Below the pieces are notes generated by a model. That model ran no database searches. It was not told where the DNA came from and worked only from the letters and a program-made list of their open reading frames with translations. Source: Rikenellaceae bacterium (GTDB lineage: Bacteria > Bacteroidota > Bacteroidia > Bacteroidales > Rikenellaceae). Taken from it: a DNA stretch of 64,000 bases. The stretch lies in contig SUZL01000001.1 of the NCBI GenBank assembly GCA_015059925.1, positions 362,093-426,092 of the forward strand, in the 5' to 3' direction. Shown here in pieces: positions 10,367 to 19,498 of this stretch. The number at the start of each line of letters is the position of its first letter. The stretch's first letter is position 1. Position numbers and translations under genes: made by a program.

Positions 10367-10369
10367 ACG

Positions 10370-10852
10370 CTAATATACCATTTTTCTTCTGCGACGAGCC
10401 CTCAACTCCCGTTGCAGGAGAATATCCTTACACATCAAAATCTGCCTGCGCCAGCGCCACAAACTATAGAATCCGTAGCCTAACGAGAGAAGCATCATAA
10501 TGCCCAAAATCCACGCATCCTCACCAAGTGGCATCCGCCTTACGCCAAATCGCCATATCCCGAAGGCTGTGAACGTTACACCCATCAGCAACAGCAATGC
10601 GGCGAGCGCACCCCAACGTCGGCGGGGCAACTGCCTGTCGATTAGCCCGACACAGCACGTTATCAACATCGAAACGACAACCGCAAGCCAATCGGGAACT
10701 TCGTGGCCGAAGCATTTTACGATGACAATTACGGCCAGCAATGCCATTATGCATACAATGACCGACGAGCCGCTCATCGAACGCCTACGAGATCGTCGCA
10801 TAGTCCCTGCGACATTGACACGATTGCCAATTCTAATAAGTCGAAATCCCAT
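10370..10852 (-). CDS. hypothetical membrane protein (start reassigned to MGFRLIRIGN...)
   Basis: Several hydrophobic helices; start 4 bp after the stop of the upstream co-directional ORF. Confidence 0.55.
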   Translation of the reverse strand: MGFRLIRIGNRVNVAGTMRRSRRRSMSGSSVIVCIMALLAVIVIVKCFGHEVPDWLAVVVSMLITCCVGLIDRQLPRRRWGALAALLLLMGVTFTAFGIWRFGVRRMPLGEDAWILGIMMLLSLGYGFYSLWRWRRQILMCKDILLQRELRARRRRKMVY

Positions 10853-10856
10853 AGCA

Positions 10857-11258
10857 CTACTTTTTGCGTTTGTCCTGCAATTCGCTCTTTCGGCCGAGAC
10901 TCTCACGACGCCAGCGCACAATACATATCGCACCCAGCAGAATCAGCACCGACCCAACTGCCAACAGCGGCAAAACCCACTGCGGATAGGAGTTTGTACT
11001 ATCGACCATACGGGCGCAGAAAACAGCAATAGCACCCGCACCAGGCATAATGAACGATAGTATGCGCCACTTCTTGCGAGGCTCCATCCCAAAGACCTTG
11101 TGCATAACGGCCGCAACGAGCAGAGCGACACACAGCCCATTGAATACGAGCATTCCCACCGAGTCATACCACTCAAACACTGCAGCAACGGCATTACCCA
11201 CGCCGAGCAGCAGCAGAATCACATTTACGACTACATTTCTTATTTTAACGTCTGCCAT
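10857..11258 (-). CDS. hypothetical membrane protein (multiple predicted TM helices)
   Basis: MADVKIRNVVVNVILLLLGVGNAVAAVFEWYDSVGM..., hydrophobic segments and basic tail. Confidence 0.6.
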   Translation of the reverse strand: MADVKIRNVVVNVILLLLGVGNAVAAVFEWYDSVGMLVFNGLCVALLVAAVMHKVFGMEPRKKWRILSFIMPGAGAIAVFCARMVDSTNSYPQWVLPLLAVGSVLILLGAICIVRWRRESLGRKSELQDKRKK

Positions 11259-11293
11259 AGTCTCTATATTTCCCTAAAGTTACGAATTATTTA

Positions 11294-11338
11294 CAAAAAA
11301 CCGCCCTGCGAACAAAAATTTATTCTGCAAGGCGGCTT
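11294..11338 (-). terminator. rho-independent terminator of the SPFH transcription unit
   Basis: Minus strand: GCCGCCTTGCAG...CGCAGGGCGG then TTTTTT. Confidence 0.7.
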
Positions 11339-11343
11339 ATTAT

Positions 11344-11772
11344 CTACTCATCCCCGCGCCAAGACCTAAACTTATATCGCGCCAAGAACCATATAAGACC
11401 CGCCGCAGCAAAGGCACCCAAGAGGAGGGTACGGTCTCCTTCTTCGATTGCGGCCTTCTCGCCTTTGGCTAAATGCACCAGCACGACCAACAGCGCCGCA
11501 GCCGCCGCGCCGAATGCCAACGACGCACCCCAGCGTCGCCACTTTCGCCAGAACAATCGTTCGCTCTGTCGCCAATAGCTGATGCACATCCACACGAACA
11601 TCACAACGCTCAGGGGCAACATCACCCACATCAATACGCGATCCAGAATCTGCACAACCTCGCTATGCGCCCACAGCGCATCGGACATTCGCTGGATATA
11701 GGTTATCGAAATCGATGTGATCAAGAGGCAAGCCCAAACGATCTGAAACCACTTCTTATTCAATTCCTCCAT
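11344..11772 (-). CDS. hypothetical membrane protein of SPFH unit (start reassigned to MEELNKKW...)
   Basis: MEELNKKWFQIVWACLLITSISITY...; several predicted TM helices; GGAG-like sequence context near start. Confidence 0.65.
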   Translation of the reverse strand: MEELNKKWFQIVWACLLITSISITYIQRMSDALWAHSEVVQILDRVLMWVMLPLSVVMFVWMCISYWRQSERLFWRKWRRWGASLAFGAAAAALLVVLVHLAKGEKAAIEEGDRTLLLGAFAAAGLIWFLARYKFRSWRGDE

Positions 11773-11777
11773 AACGG

Positions 11778-11849
11778 CTACATTATCAAAAGTTCCCGAA
11801 ACCACATTGCCATCGTCGCAGCGACAACAACAAACATACTCACAATCAT
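11778..11849 (-). CDS. candidate 23-aa membrane micropeptide MIVSMFVVVAATMAMWFRELLIM
   Basis: Read by hand; ATG overlaps the TGA of the upstream RHH gene (ATGA), stop TAG 5 bp before the next start; hydrophobic composition. Not in the supplied ORF track. Confidence 0.45.
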   Translation of the reverse strand: MIVSMFVVVAATMAMWFRELLIM

Positions 11850-12052
11850 ACGCTCTCTCCCTTTTCGTTGTTTGATTCAGCCGATTTCTTACTCTTTTTC
11901 AGCCTTCCGCTACGGCGCAGAGCGTCGGCAATGATCCATTGCAGCTGGCCATTGATACTACGGAATTCATCCTCGGCCCAGCGCTCCAGAGCATCCATCG
12001 TCGCGGCATCGACGCGCAACACAAAACTTTTATTATCCGCCTTCTTTGCCAT
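11846..12052 (-). CDS. Arc/MetJ-like ribbon-helix-helix DNA-binding protein
   Basis: KSFVLRVDAATMDALERWAEDEFRSINGQLQWIIADALRRSGR, typical Arc-family RHH pattern. Confidence 0.8.
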   Translation of the reverse strand: MAKKADNKSFVLRVDAATMDALERWAEDEFRSINGQLQWIIADALRRSGRLKKSKKSAESNNEKGESV

Positions 12053-12061
12053 CGCGCGATA

Positions 12062-13009
12062 TTAATGGTGCATAGTTCCTGCGTTCACAACGGGCTGAGC
12101 CGACTCATCGGCACACAGCACCACAAGCAGATTGGTTACCATCGCCGCCTTGCGCTCCTCGTCGAGCTCGACGATCTCATCGTCGCCCAGACGATCGATA
12201 GCCATCTTGACCATCGACACAGCGCCCTCGACGATCTTCTCGCGAGCCGAGATAATCGCGTCGGCCTGCTGACGGCGCAACATCACGGCTGCAATCTCGG
12301 GAGCATAGGCAAGGTAGTTGATGCGTGCCTCCACAACCTCGATACCAGCGATCGCCAAACGCTCAGCCAGACGTTTCTCCAGCACGTCGTTGATCTCGTC
12401 GCTACTGCTTCGCAGCGTTACCTCGTCGCCCGAAGCGGTGTTGTCATCATAGGCGTAAAGACCTGCCACCTGACGCAACGCAGCGTCGCTCTGTACCGAT
12501 ACGAAGTTCTCCAGCATACGCATACGGCTGCTCTGCGTAACGATACCCGAGTTGTCGGCCGTAGCGTCAATATCGAATACCGAGCGATAGATCTCGTCGC
12601 GCTTCAGACGCCACACCAGCACCAGACCGATCATAATCGGGTTACCCGACTTATCGTTCACCTTGATAGGCTCGGCATTGAGGTTGCGGGCGCGAAGCGA
12701 GATGTTCTTCGACGACATCAGGAAATTAACCCAATAAAAACCAGTATTGTAGAACGATCCGCGATACTTACCGAAGAAGGTCAGTATACGCGCCTCGTTG
12801 GGCTCCAGCAGCATAAATCCCTTGCACGAAATAATTGCAAGCAACAGAACCAAGATACCACCCACAACCAAAATCGGGCCGGCGGGAGCGGGCAGCTCGG
12901 CACCCTTGACGATAAGCAGCACACCACCTACGATTGCCGCCAAAATAATTATCAACGCAACGAAACCGTTGATCTTCCAACCTGTGTACTCAAAATTCTT
13001 GTTCTCCAT
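12062..13009 (-). CDS. SPFH/Band 7 (stomatin/prohibitin-like) membrane protein
   Basis: Two N-terminal TM helices, FMLLEPNEARILTFFGKYRGSF...GFYWVNFLMSSKNISLRARNLNAEPIKVNDKSGNPIMIG, REKIVEGAVSMV. Confidence 0.93.
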   Translation of the reverse strand: MENKNFEYTGWKINGFVALIIILAAIVGGVLLIVKGAELPAPAGPILVVGGILVLLLAIISCKGFMLLEPNEARILTFFGKYRGSFYNTGFYWVNFLMSSKNISLRARNLNAEPIKVNDKSGNPIMIGLVLVWRLKRDEIYRSVFDIDATADNSGIVTQSSRMRMLENFVSVQSDAALRQVAGLYAYDDNTASGDEVTLRSSSDEINDVLEKRLAERLAIAGIEVVEARINYLAYAPEIAAVMLRRQQADAIISAREKIVEGAVSMVKMAIDRLGDDEIVELDEERKAAMVTNLLVVLCADESAQPVVNAGTMHH

Positions 13010-13050
13010 AATCTTACTATATTTATTGTTAATACTTTAATTGATTGTGG

Positions 13051-13185
13051 CTATTCGCCTCGCTTCGCATCGGCCTTACGAAGAGGAGTACGCACCCTCC
13101 AAGCCTCGGCCTTCCACGGCCAGATCCTCACTTTGCCCAGCGACCATCCGCCGAGTAGGTAGTTCCAAAGTGTTTTGTTTTTCAT
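13051..13185 (-). CDS. candidate 44-aa Trp/basic-rich small protein MKNKTLWNYLLGGWSLGKVRIWPWKAEAWRVRTPLRKADAKRGE
   Basis: Start reassigned to the internal ATG lying downstream of a consensus promoter; ends 41 bp before the SPFH start. Confidence 0.5.
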   Translation of the reverse strand: MKNKTLWNYLLGGWSLGKVRIWPWKAEAWRVRTPLRKADAKRGE

Positions 13186-13237
13186 AAGATAATTGTTGTT
13201 AATAGTTGGTATTTGAATTAATATCATTTTGATATCA

Positions 13238-13270
13238 CAAAGATATATCATTTCGCACTGAAATTCCAAA
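13238..13270 (-). promoter_or_regulatory. Bacteroidetes-type promoter of the SPFH unit
   Basis: Minus strand TTTG (13270-13267) - 21 nt - TATCTTTG (13245-13238). Confidence 0.7.
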
Positions 13271-13357
13271 TATTTCTGCAACTTTTTGCACAATTTTTCT
13301 GCAAAATTTAGGTTATATCGCCGCAAATAGGTACTTTTACATCAAATTTACTTCACA

Positions 13358-14116
13358 ATGAAACACCTTACCCTCATTCTTACGGCCGCTCTTGCCATCG
13401 CGCTGGCTTCGTGCTCGCGAGGCCCAATTACGGCCAACCTTATGTGCTACAACGTACACAACTGCGTAGGATTGGACGACTCGCTCTCGTGCGAGCGCAT
13501 TGCGCGCATTATAAACGATGCTGAGGTAGAGGCCGTTGCGCTGCAGGAACTCGACAGTATGACCACGCGCTACCCCGGCCACGATATGCTCTCGGAGGTG
13601 GCTGCGCTGACCGATATGTACCCCACATACGCCGCCTCGATCGACTATCGCGGAGGCAAGTACGGCATAGGAATTCTCACGAAGGAGAAGCCGCTCTCGC
13701 ACCGTCGCGTGCCCCTGCCGTGCCGCTCGGAGCCGCGTTCGCTGCTGATCGTGGAGCTGAAGGATTACTACTACTGCTGCACGCACCTCTCGCTGCACGA
13801 GGAGGATCGCGTAAAGTCGATTTCGATTATCGTAAATGAGCTCTCACAGCTCGATAAGCCCGCCATCATCGCAGGCGATTTCAACGCCCTGCCCAACAGT
13901 ATGCCGATGCAGTTTCTGGCGCGTCAGTTCCACATCTTCCCAAAGAGTGGCGTGCCATTCACCTTCCCCGCCAATGAGCCAGAGCGCGAGATCGACTACA
14001 TAGCGCTCTATACGGGCGGCGGTGCGACGGCTAACGTTCTCCGTCACGAAGTGCTCACGGCGCCCGTTGAGTCAGACCACGCCCCGATCGTTGCGCGGGT
14101 GGAGATCACAGAGTAA
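13358..14116 (+). CDS. endonuclease/exonuclease/phosphatase family lipoprotein
   Basis: NLMCYNVHNC, ALQELDSM, AIIAGDFNALPNS, REIDYIALY, SDHAPIVARVEI. Confidence 0.92.
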   Translation: MKHLTLILTAALAIALASCSRGPITANLMCYNVHNCVGLDDSLSCERIARIINDAEVEAVALQELDSMTTRYPGHDMLSEVAALTDMYPTYAASIDYRGGKYGIGILTKEKPLSHRRVPLPCRSEPRSLLIVELKDYYYCCTHLSLHEEDRVKSISIIVNELSQLDKPAIIAGDFNALPNSMPMQFLARQFHIFPKSGVPFTFPANEPEREIDYIALYTGGGATANVLRHEVLTAPVESDHAPIVARVEITE

Positions 14117-14240
14117 GCAGATCAACGCAAGAGCCTCCCTCGAAAAAAGTAACAAAAAACTTTGCTCGGAAGAAAAAAAGAGTGTATCTTTGCCCCACGA
14201 ATCGCGAAAACGATTTTTTCGTGCCACCGTATGGCATCGA

Positions 14241-14318
14241 CGGGATGTAGCGCAGTCCGGTTAGCGCACCTGCTTTGGGAGCAGGGGGTCACAGGTTCGA
14301 ATCCTGTTATCCCGACCA
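14241..14318 (+). tRNA. tRNA-Pro(TGG), encoded CCA
   Basis: Cloverleaf: acceptor CGGGATG/TATCCCG, anticodon stem CCTGC-TTTGGGA-GCAGG, T-arm ACAGG TTCGAAT CCTGT, ACCA. Confidence 0.95.
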
Positions 14319-14332
14319 TCACATATTATCAT

Positions 14333-14407
14333 CGGGATGTAGCGCAGTCCGGTTAGCGCACCAGCTTCGGGAGTTGGGGGTCGCAGGTTCGAATCCTGTT
14401 ATCCCGA
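14333..14407 (+). tRNA. tRNA-Pro(CGG), CCA not encoded
   Basis: Cloverleaf: acceptor CGGGATG/TATCCCG, anticodon stem CCAGC-TTCGGGA-GTTGG; 3' sequence ACAG. Confidence 0.95.
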
Positions 14408-14416
14408 CAGATGATG

Positions 14417-14448
14417 ACAGCAGAACTTCGGTTCTGCTGTTTTTTTTA
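14417..14448 (+). terminator. rho-independent terminator with TTCG tetraloop
   Basis: CAGCAGAAC TTCG GTTCTGCTG TTTTTTTT. Confidence 0.88.
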
Positions 14449-14490
14449 TTCGCGCAAGACCATCCGGTCTAAAAATTCTTCTAATTTAAT

Positions 14491-14521
14491 TTTGATTTTT
14501 AATAAGAGTCGCTTATCTTTG
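14491..14521 (+). promoter_or_regulatory. Bacteroidetes-type promoter of oxyR
   Basis: TTTG (14491-14494) - 19 nt - TATCTTTG (14514-14521). Confidence 0.7.
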
Positions 14522-14550
14522 TGTATGTAAAACCACGCAATCAGAATCCT

Positions 14551-15456
14551 ATGACAATCATTCAATTACAATACCTCATCGAGGTGGCCAACTGCGGCTC
14601 CTTTTCGGCCGCATCGGAGCATTGCTTCGTAACGCAGCCCTCTCTGTCGATGCAGGTTAAGGCTCTCGAGGAGGAGCTTGGCGTAGTGCTGCTCGACCGC
14701 TCGAAAAAACCCGTAATCCCCACCGAGGCAGGTGCCGTTGTGATAGCTCAGGCGCAGGAGACACTCAAGGCCTACAACACAATCCGCGAGTCGGTGGCCG
14801 AGCTCAAGGGCGAGACGGCTGGCAAGTTGCGTCTGGGTGTGATTCCGACCATCGCCCCCTACCTGCTGCACAAGTTTATCCCCGAGTTTGTGAAGCGCTA
14901 CCCCCGCGTGGAGCTTGAGATCCGCGAGATGGTTACGGCCGACATCGTCGAGTCGCTCCGCCGCGACAGAATCGATGCCGCGCTGGTAGCGAGCGGAACG
15001 TGCGGTGAGGGCATTCAGGAGCACGACCTGTTTAGCGACACGTTCTACGCCTACGTTTCGCCCTCGAATCCGCTGATCGAGCGCTCGAATATCCGCATCG
15101 AAGATATTGATATGAAGGATCTTATCCTTCTGAGCCGAGGCAACTGTATGCGCGACCAGATCATCGAGTTGTGTCAGGCCCGCCGCAATCTCCCATCGCA
15201 CTACTACTTCGAGTCGGGCTCGCTCGACACGCTGATGCGCATTGTCGATTGCACGTCGTGCCTGACCATCATTCCCGAGATGGCTTTGGAGTACATCCCC
15301 GCCTCGCGCAAGCGACAGGTCAAGACTCTGGCCAAGAGCGCTACCTCGCGCCGTATTGCGCTGGCTGTCAGACGTACCTATGTCAAGACATCGATAATCC
15401 GTGCCCTCGAAACCACGATTATGGAGCGTATGAAGATGGAGCTTGCAGCCAAATAG
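14551..15456 (+). CDS. oxyR: LysR-family hydrogen peroxide sensor OxyR
   Basis: MTIIQLQYLIEVANCGSFSAASEHCFVTQPSLSMQVKALEEELG; paired Cys in RGNCMRDQIIELC as in OxyR. Confidence 0.88.
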   Translation: MTIIQLQYLIEVANCGSFSAASEHCFVTQPSLSMQVKALEEELGVVLLDRSKKPVIPTEAGAVVIAQAQETLKAYNTIRESVAELKGETAGKLRLGVIPTIAPYLLHKFIPEFVKRYPRVELEIREMVTADIVESLRRDRIDAALVASGTCGEGIQEHDLFSDTFYAYVSPSNPLIERSNIRIEDIDMKDLILLSRGNCMRDQIIELCQARRNLPSHYYFESGSLDTLMRIVDCTSCLTIIPEMALEYIPASRKRQVKTLAKSATSRRIALAVRRTYVKTSIIRALETTIMERMKMELAAK

Positions 15457-15575
15457 CATAGAAAAATATCGAAAAGATTGCGGTTTGCGACAAAATAGCA
15501 GGCCGCAATTTTGCGTTATATGGCAAAGATGTAAACTGATGGGCGAAATGATTTCGCAGTCTCATAAAAAAACCG

Positions 15576-15583
15576 TATATTTG
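15576..15583 (+). promoter_or_regulatory. -7 element (TATATTTG) upstream of rsfS
   Basis: TATATTTG about 70 nt upstream of rsfS start; weak -33 (ATTTC) 21 nt upstream. Confidence 0.5.
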
Positions 15584-15650
15584 CAAAGTTATATGTATAT
15601 GTAAAACCCAAAGCACATTTTCCGCCTCGGCGGAGTGAAAATTTTAGAAT

Positions 15651-16001
15651 ATGGAAAAACTGATTGAAACCATAGTTACCGCTATTCAAGACAAAAAAGG
15701 TAAGGATATTGTATCGTTGGATCTGAGCGGCTTCGACGGAGCCATCTGCTCTCACTTTGTTGTCTGCAATGCCGACTCTACGGCGCAGGTTGCAGCCATC
15801 GCTGATGGCATCGAGCAGGAGGTGTATGAGAAGCTGGGCGAGAAGCTCTGGCGCATCGAGGGCCAGCAGAACGCCTTTTGGATTGCAATGGACTATGTGG
15901 ACGTTGTGGTACACATCTTCCAGACCGAACTGCGCGAGTTCTACCGTCTGGAGGAGTTGTGGGCCGACGCTCCGATAAAGAAATACGACTACGAATTGTA
16001 A
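15651..16001 (+). CDS. rsfS: ribosome silencing factor RsfS
   Basis: KKGKDIVSLDLSGFDGAICSHFVVCNADSTAQVAAIADGIEQ...WIAMDYVDVVVHIFQTELREFYRLEELWADA. Confidence 0.95.
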   Translation: MEKLIETIVTAIQDKKGKDIVSLDLSGFDGAICSHFVVCNADSTAQVAAIADGIEQEVYEKLGEKLWRIEGQQNAFWIAMDYVDVVVHIFQTELREFYRLEELWADAPIKKYDYEL

Positions 16002-16004
16002 AAT

Positions 16005-17942
16005 ATGGCAAAAAAGAGCAATAACATAAATATCAGATTCAACTTTATGTGGATCTGGGCCTTCATCATCACGGCCATTCTCGCCTACTCACTCTTTGGC
16101 GAGGGCCGCGCCGTTCCCGTCTCGGCGGATTGGAACACCGTCGAGGAGATGATCTCGCGTGGCGAGGTGGAGCGCATCAAGGTGATGAACAAAAATACTG
16201 CACAGGTCTATCTTACCGACGAGGCCATCGCAGCATACCGTGCGGGCGACGATATGAGCCGCTTCAAGAATATCCCCGAGCAGGGCGAGCAGCTCAACTT
16301 CACCATCGGATCGGTCGATATTCTGGACCGCGACGTGAAGCAGGCCGTTGCCGACTCGGGCCTCGAGGATAACCCCGTGACGTTGGAGTACTTCAACGAG
16401 AGCACAGGCTGGGGCGAGGTTCTGCTCAACATTCTGCCGTGGGTATTCCTCGTTGGCGTGTGGTTCTTCTTTATCCGCAGTATGTCGCGTGGCGGCGCTG
16501 GCGGCGGCAACATTATGAATGTGGGCAAGGCTCGTGCGCAGGAGTTCAATAAGGACAATCCCGCAAAGCGCGTAACGTTCAAGGATGTGGCCGGCCTGTC
16601 GGAGGCGAAGGTGGAGATTATGGAGATTGTCGATTTCCTCCGCAAGGCCGACAAATATCGTGAGCTGGGTGCCAAGATTCCCAAGGGCGCACTTCTGGTA
16701 GGCCCTCCGGGAACGGGTAAGACTCTGCTCGCGAAGGCCGTGGCGGGCGAGGCAAACGTGCCTTTCCTCTCGATTTCGGGATCGGATTTCGTTGAGATGT
16801 TCGTCGGCGTGGGTGCTTCGCGCGTGAGGGATCTCTTCGAGCAGGCCAAACAGAAGGCCCCCTGCATCGTATTCATCGACGAGATCGACGCCATCGGTCG
16901 CGCACGAGGCAAGAACGCAGGTTTCTCGGGCAATGATGAGCGCGAGAATACGCTCAATCAGCTGCTTACCGAGATGGACGGTTTCCAGACCAACGCGGGA
17001 GTTATCGTGCTGGCCGCAACAAACCGTGCCGACATTCTGGATAAGGCGTTGATGCGAGCAGGTCGTTTCGACCGTCAGATCGACGTAGGTCTGCCCGATG
17101 TGAACGAGCGCGAGGAGATCTTCAATGTCCACCTGCGCCACATCAAGCTCGACGAGAACATCGACCGCAAGTTCCTCGCAAAGCAGACACCCGGTTTCTC
17201 GGGAGCAGACATTGCCAACGTATGTAACGAGGCAGCGCTTATTGCTGCCCGCAACAATAAGTCAAAGGTTGAGCGCGCCGACTTTATGGCCGCCATCGAC
17301 CGTATCGTCGGCGGATTGGAGAAGCGCAACAAGACAATGACGCAGACCGAGCGCCGCGCAACGGCCATCCACGAGGCGGGACACGCTACGGTGATGTGGC
17401 TGCTGAAGGATTGCGATCCCGTGCTGAAGGTTACGGTCATTCCGCGTGGCAACAGCCTCGGAGCGACGTGGTCGGTGCCCGACGAGGAGCGCGTTCACGT
17501 TACCAACGAGGTGCTGGAGGCGAAGCTGGCAGGTATGCTCGGAGGCCGCATTGCCGAGGAGGTGAACTACGGTACGCTGGGGGCAGGCGCATTGAGCGAT
17601 CTGGAGCGTGCTACAAAGATTACCTACGCGATGGTTGCCTACTACGGTATGAGCAAGAAGATCGGCCCGATAAGCTACTACGATGCTTCGGGTACGCGCG
17701 ATACATTCACCAAGCCCTTCAGTGAGAAGACGGCCGAGGAGATCGACGGCGAGGTTAAGCGCATCCTTGAGGAGGCCTACGACCGCGCCCGCAAGATTAT
17801 CGAGCAAAACAACGATAAGATCAACCAGATGGCCGACCTGCTGTTGGAGAAGGAGACTATCTACGCCGAGGACATCGAGCCGATACTTGGACCTTCGGCG
17901 CAGCCAAAGAAAGAGGAGACCGACACCCCCAAAAACGAGTAA
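16005..17942 (+). CDS. ftsH: ATP-dependent zinc metalloprotease FtsH
   Basis: AAA+ [31 protein letters not shown], zinc motif HEAGH. Confidence 0.98.
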   Translation: MAKKSNNINIRFNFMWIWAFIITAILAYSLFGEGRAVPVSADWNTVEEMISRGEVERIKVMNKNTAQVYLTDEAIAAYRAGDDMSRFKNIPEQGEQLNFTIGSVDILDRDVKQAVADSGLEDNPVTLEYFNESTGWGEVLLNILPWVFLVGVWFFFIRSMSRGGAGGGNIMNVGKARAQEFNKDNPAKRVTFKDVAGLSEAKVEIMEIVDFLRKADKYRELGAKIPKGALLVGPPGTGKTLLAKAVAGEANVPFLSISGSDFVEMFVGVGASRVRDLFEQAKQKAPCIVFIDEIDAIGRARGKNAGFSGNDERENTLNQLLTEMDGFQTNAGVIVLAATNRADILDKALMRAGRFDRQIDVGLPDVNEREEIFNVHLRHIKLDENIDRKFLAKQTPGFSGADIANVCNEAALIAARNNKSKVERADFMAAIDRIVGGLEKRNKTMTQTERRATAIHEAGHATVMWLLKDCDPVLKVTVIPRGNSLGATWSVPDEERVHVTNEVLEAKLAGMLGGRIAEEVNYGTLGAGALSDLERATKITYAMVAYYGMSKKIGPISYYDASGTRDTFTKPFSEKTAEEIDGEVKRILEEAYDRARKIIEQNNDKINQMADLLLEKETIYAEDIEPILGPSAQPKKEETDTPKNE

Positions 17943-17945
17943 CCG

Positions 17946-18806
17946 ATGGGAAGTAAAATGAAGAACTTCGTAGTGCGAGCCCTGAGTGGCGCAGTCCTAC
18001 TTGTTGTAGTGCTGGGCGCAATCCTCTGGTCGAAGTGGAGCTTCGGCGCACTGCTGCTGCTTATCACGCTCGGCGGCGAGTGGGAATTCTACCGTATGGC
18101 GCAGAAGGCGGGCTACTCGCCTCAGCGCTTTCTCGGCTTGGCGGCTGGCGCGGCAATCGTAGCGGCGGCATATGTGCTGATGTGGCTTCTGAACGAGCAG
18201 TCGTTGCAGATGCAGTATGTCAGAGTTATGGTTGGCCTCCTGCTCTACTTTATGGTGCTTGTACCGACAATGTTCATCTGTGAGCTCTACCGCAAGAGTC
18301 CTACCCCCATCGCCAACATCGGCGCTACGCTTACGGGAGTGGTGTATGTGGCTATGCCTATGGCGCTCCTGTACTTCATTCCGCTCCTACTGAGCGGCGG
18401 CGAGTGGAAGCCGTGGGTGTTGCTCTTCTACATATTTATCATCTGGGCCAACGATGTCTTCGCCTACCTCTTTGGCGTTACGATCGGTCGCCATCGCCTC
18501 TTCGAGCGCATCTCGCCCAAGAAGTCGTGGGAGGGATTCTTCGGAGGTTTGATCGGCGCAATGGCTATGGGATATGTGGCGGCGCAAGTGGTCGATGGCA
18601 ACTGCGCAATGTGGATCGGAATGGCACTGATTGCCGCTCTGACGGGCGTATTTGGCGATTTGGTGGAGTCGCTTTTCAAGCGCTCGGTCGATGTGAAGGA
18701 CTCGGGAAATATCCTGCCCGGCCACGGCGGATGGCTCGATCGATTCGATGCACTGATTCTCTCGATTCCGTTCGTTTTTGTCTATCTCGTACTGTGGATG
18801 AATTAA
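17946..18806 (+). CDS. cdsA: phosphatidate cytidylyltransferase
   Basis: Multi-pass; SPKKSWEGFFGG...GDLVESLFKRSVDVKDSGNILPGHGGWLDRFDAL. Confidence 0.97.
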   Translation: MGSKMKNFVVRALSGAVLLVVVLGAILWSKWSFGALLLLITLGGEWEFYRMAQKAGYSPQRFLGLAAGAAIVAAAYVLMWLLNEQSLQMQYVRVMVGLLLYFMVLVPTMFICELYRKSPTPIANIGATLTGVVYVAMPMALLYFIPLLLSGGEWKPWVLLFYIFIIWANDVFAYLFGVTIGRHRLFERISPKKSWEGFFGGLIGAMAMGYVAAQVVDGNCAMWIGMALIAALTGVFGDLVESLFKRSVDVKDSGNILPGHGGWLDRFDALILSIPFVFVYLVLWMN

Positions 18807-18828
18807 GAAACCTTAAAACTATAAATAT

Positions 18829-19497
18829 ATGAAAATCAACAAAGAGGGTTATAAGATAATCGCCGTATCGGGCCTCGTATGCTTGGTACTATGGGGATTT
18901 CTTTACTATCTCCAGAGCCACGAAGAGGAGGTCGTATTGCTCATAACGAGTGCCGTTATTCTCGCCGTATTTTGGCTCTTCATCGTTGCCTTTTTCCGCG
19001 AGCCGCGCCGCGTGAAGATCCACGATCCGGAGCTGGTCTTCTCGCCTTGCGACGGTCGCGTGGTGGTAACGGAGGTGGTCTATGAGGATGAGTATCTGAA
19101 GCAGGATATGTTGCAAATCTCGATCTTTATGTCGATCACCAACATCCATATGAACTGGTTGCCCGTTGCGGGTGAGGTGGAGTACTACAAGTACCACCCC
19201 GGCCGCTTCCTTATCGCTTGGCACCCCAAGTCATCAACCGAGAACGAGCGCACGACATCTGTGGTAAGACTCGACGATGGCAACCGCGTTCTGTTCCGTC
19301 AGGTTGCGGGTCTCATCGCGCGCCGCATCGTGTCGTACATCAAGGTGGGCGACAAGGTTAAGCAGAACGATGTATTCGGTTTTATCAAGTTCGGTTCGAG
19401 AATTGATGTACTCGTGCCGAAGAATAGCGAACTATTGGTTGAGATCGGTGATCCTGTCGTTGGATCGCAGACTCCGATTGTAAGATTGCGTAAATAA
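18829..19497 (+). CDS. psd: phosphatidylserine decarboxylase-related protein
   Basis: FFREPRR, SPCDGRVVV, FMSITNIHMNWLPVAGEV, FGFIKFGSRIDVLVP. Confidence 0.95.
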   Translation: MKINKEGYKIIAVSGLVCLVLWGFLYYLQSHEEEVVLLITSAVILAVFWLFIVAFFREPRRVKIHDPELVFSPCDGRVVVTEVVYEDEYLKQDMLQISIFMSITNIHMNWLPVAGEVEYYKYHPGRFLIAWHPKSSTENERTTSVVRLDDGNRVLFRQVAGLIARRIVSYIKVGDKVKQNDVFGFIKFGSRIDVLVPKNSELLVEIGDPVVGSQTPIVRLRK

Positions 19498-19498
19498 A

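Noticed and set aside
11939-13162. 407-aa plus-strand ORF antisense to SPFH/RHH
   Set aside because: Runs across several minus-strand genes with promoter and terminator in the opposite direction; no domain
16089-17141. 350-aa minus-strand ORF antisense to ftsH
   Set aside because: FtsH is unmistakable on the plus strand; reverse frame is compositional artefact
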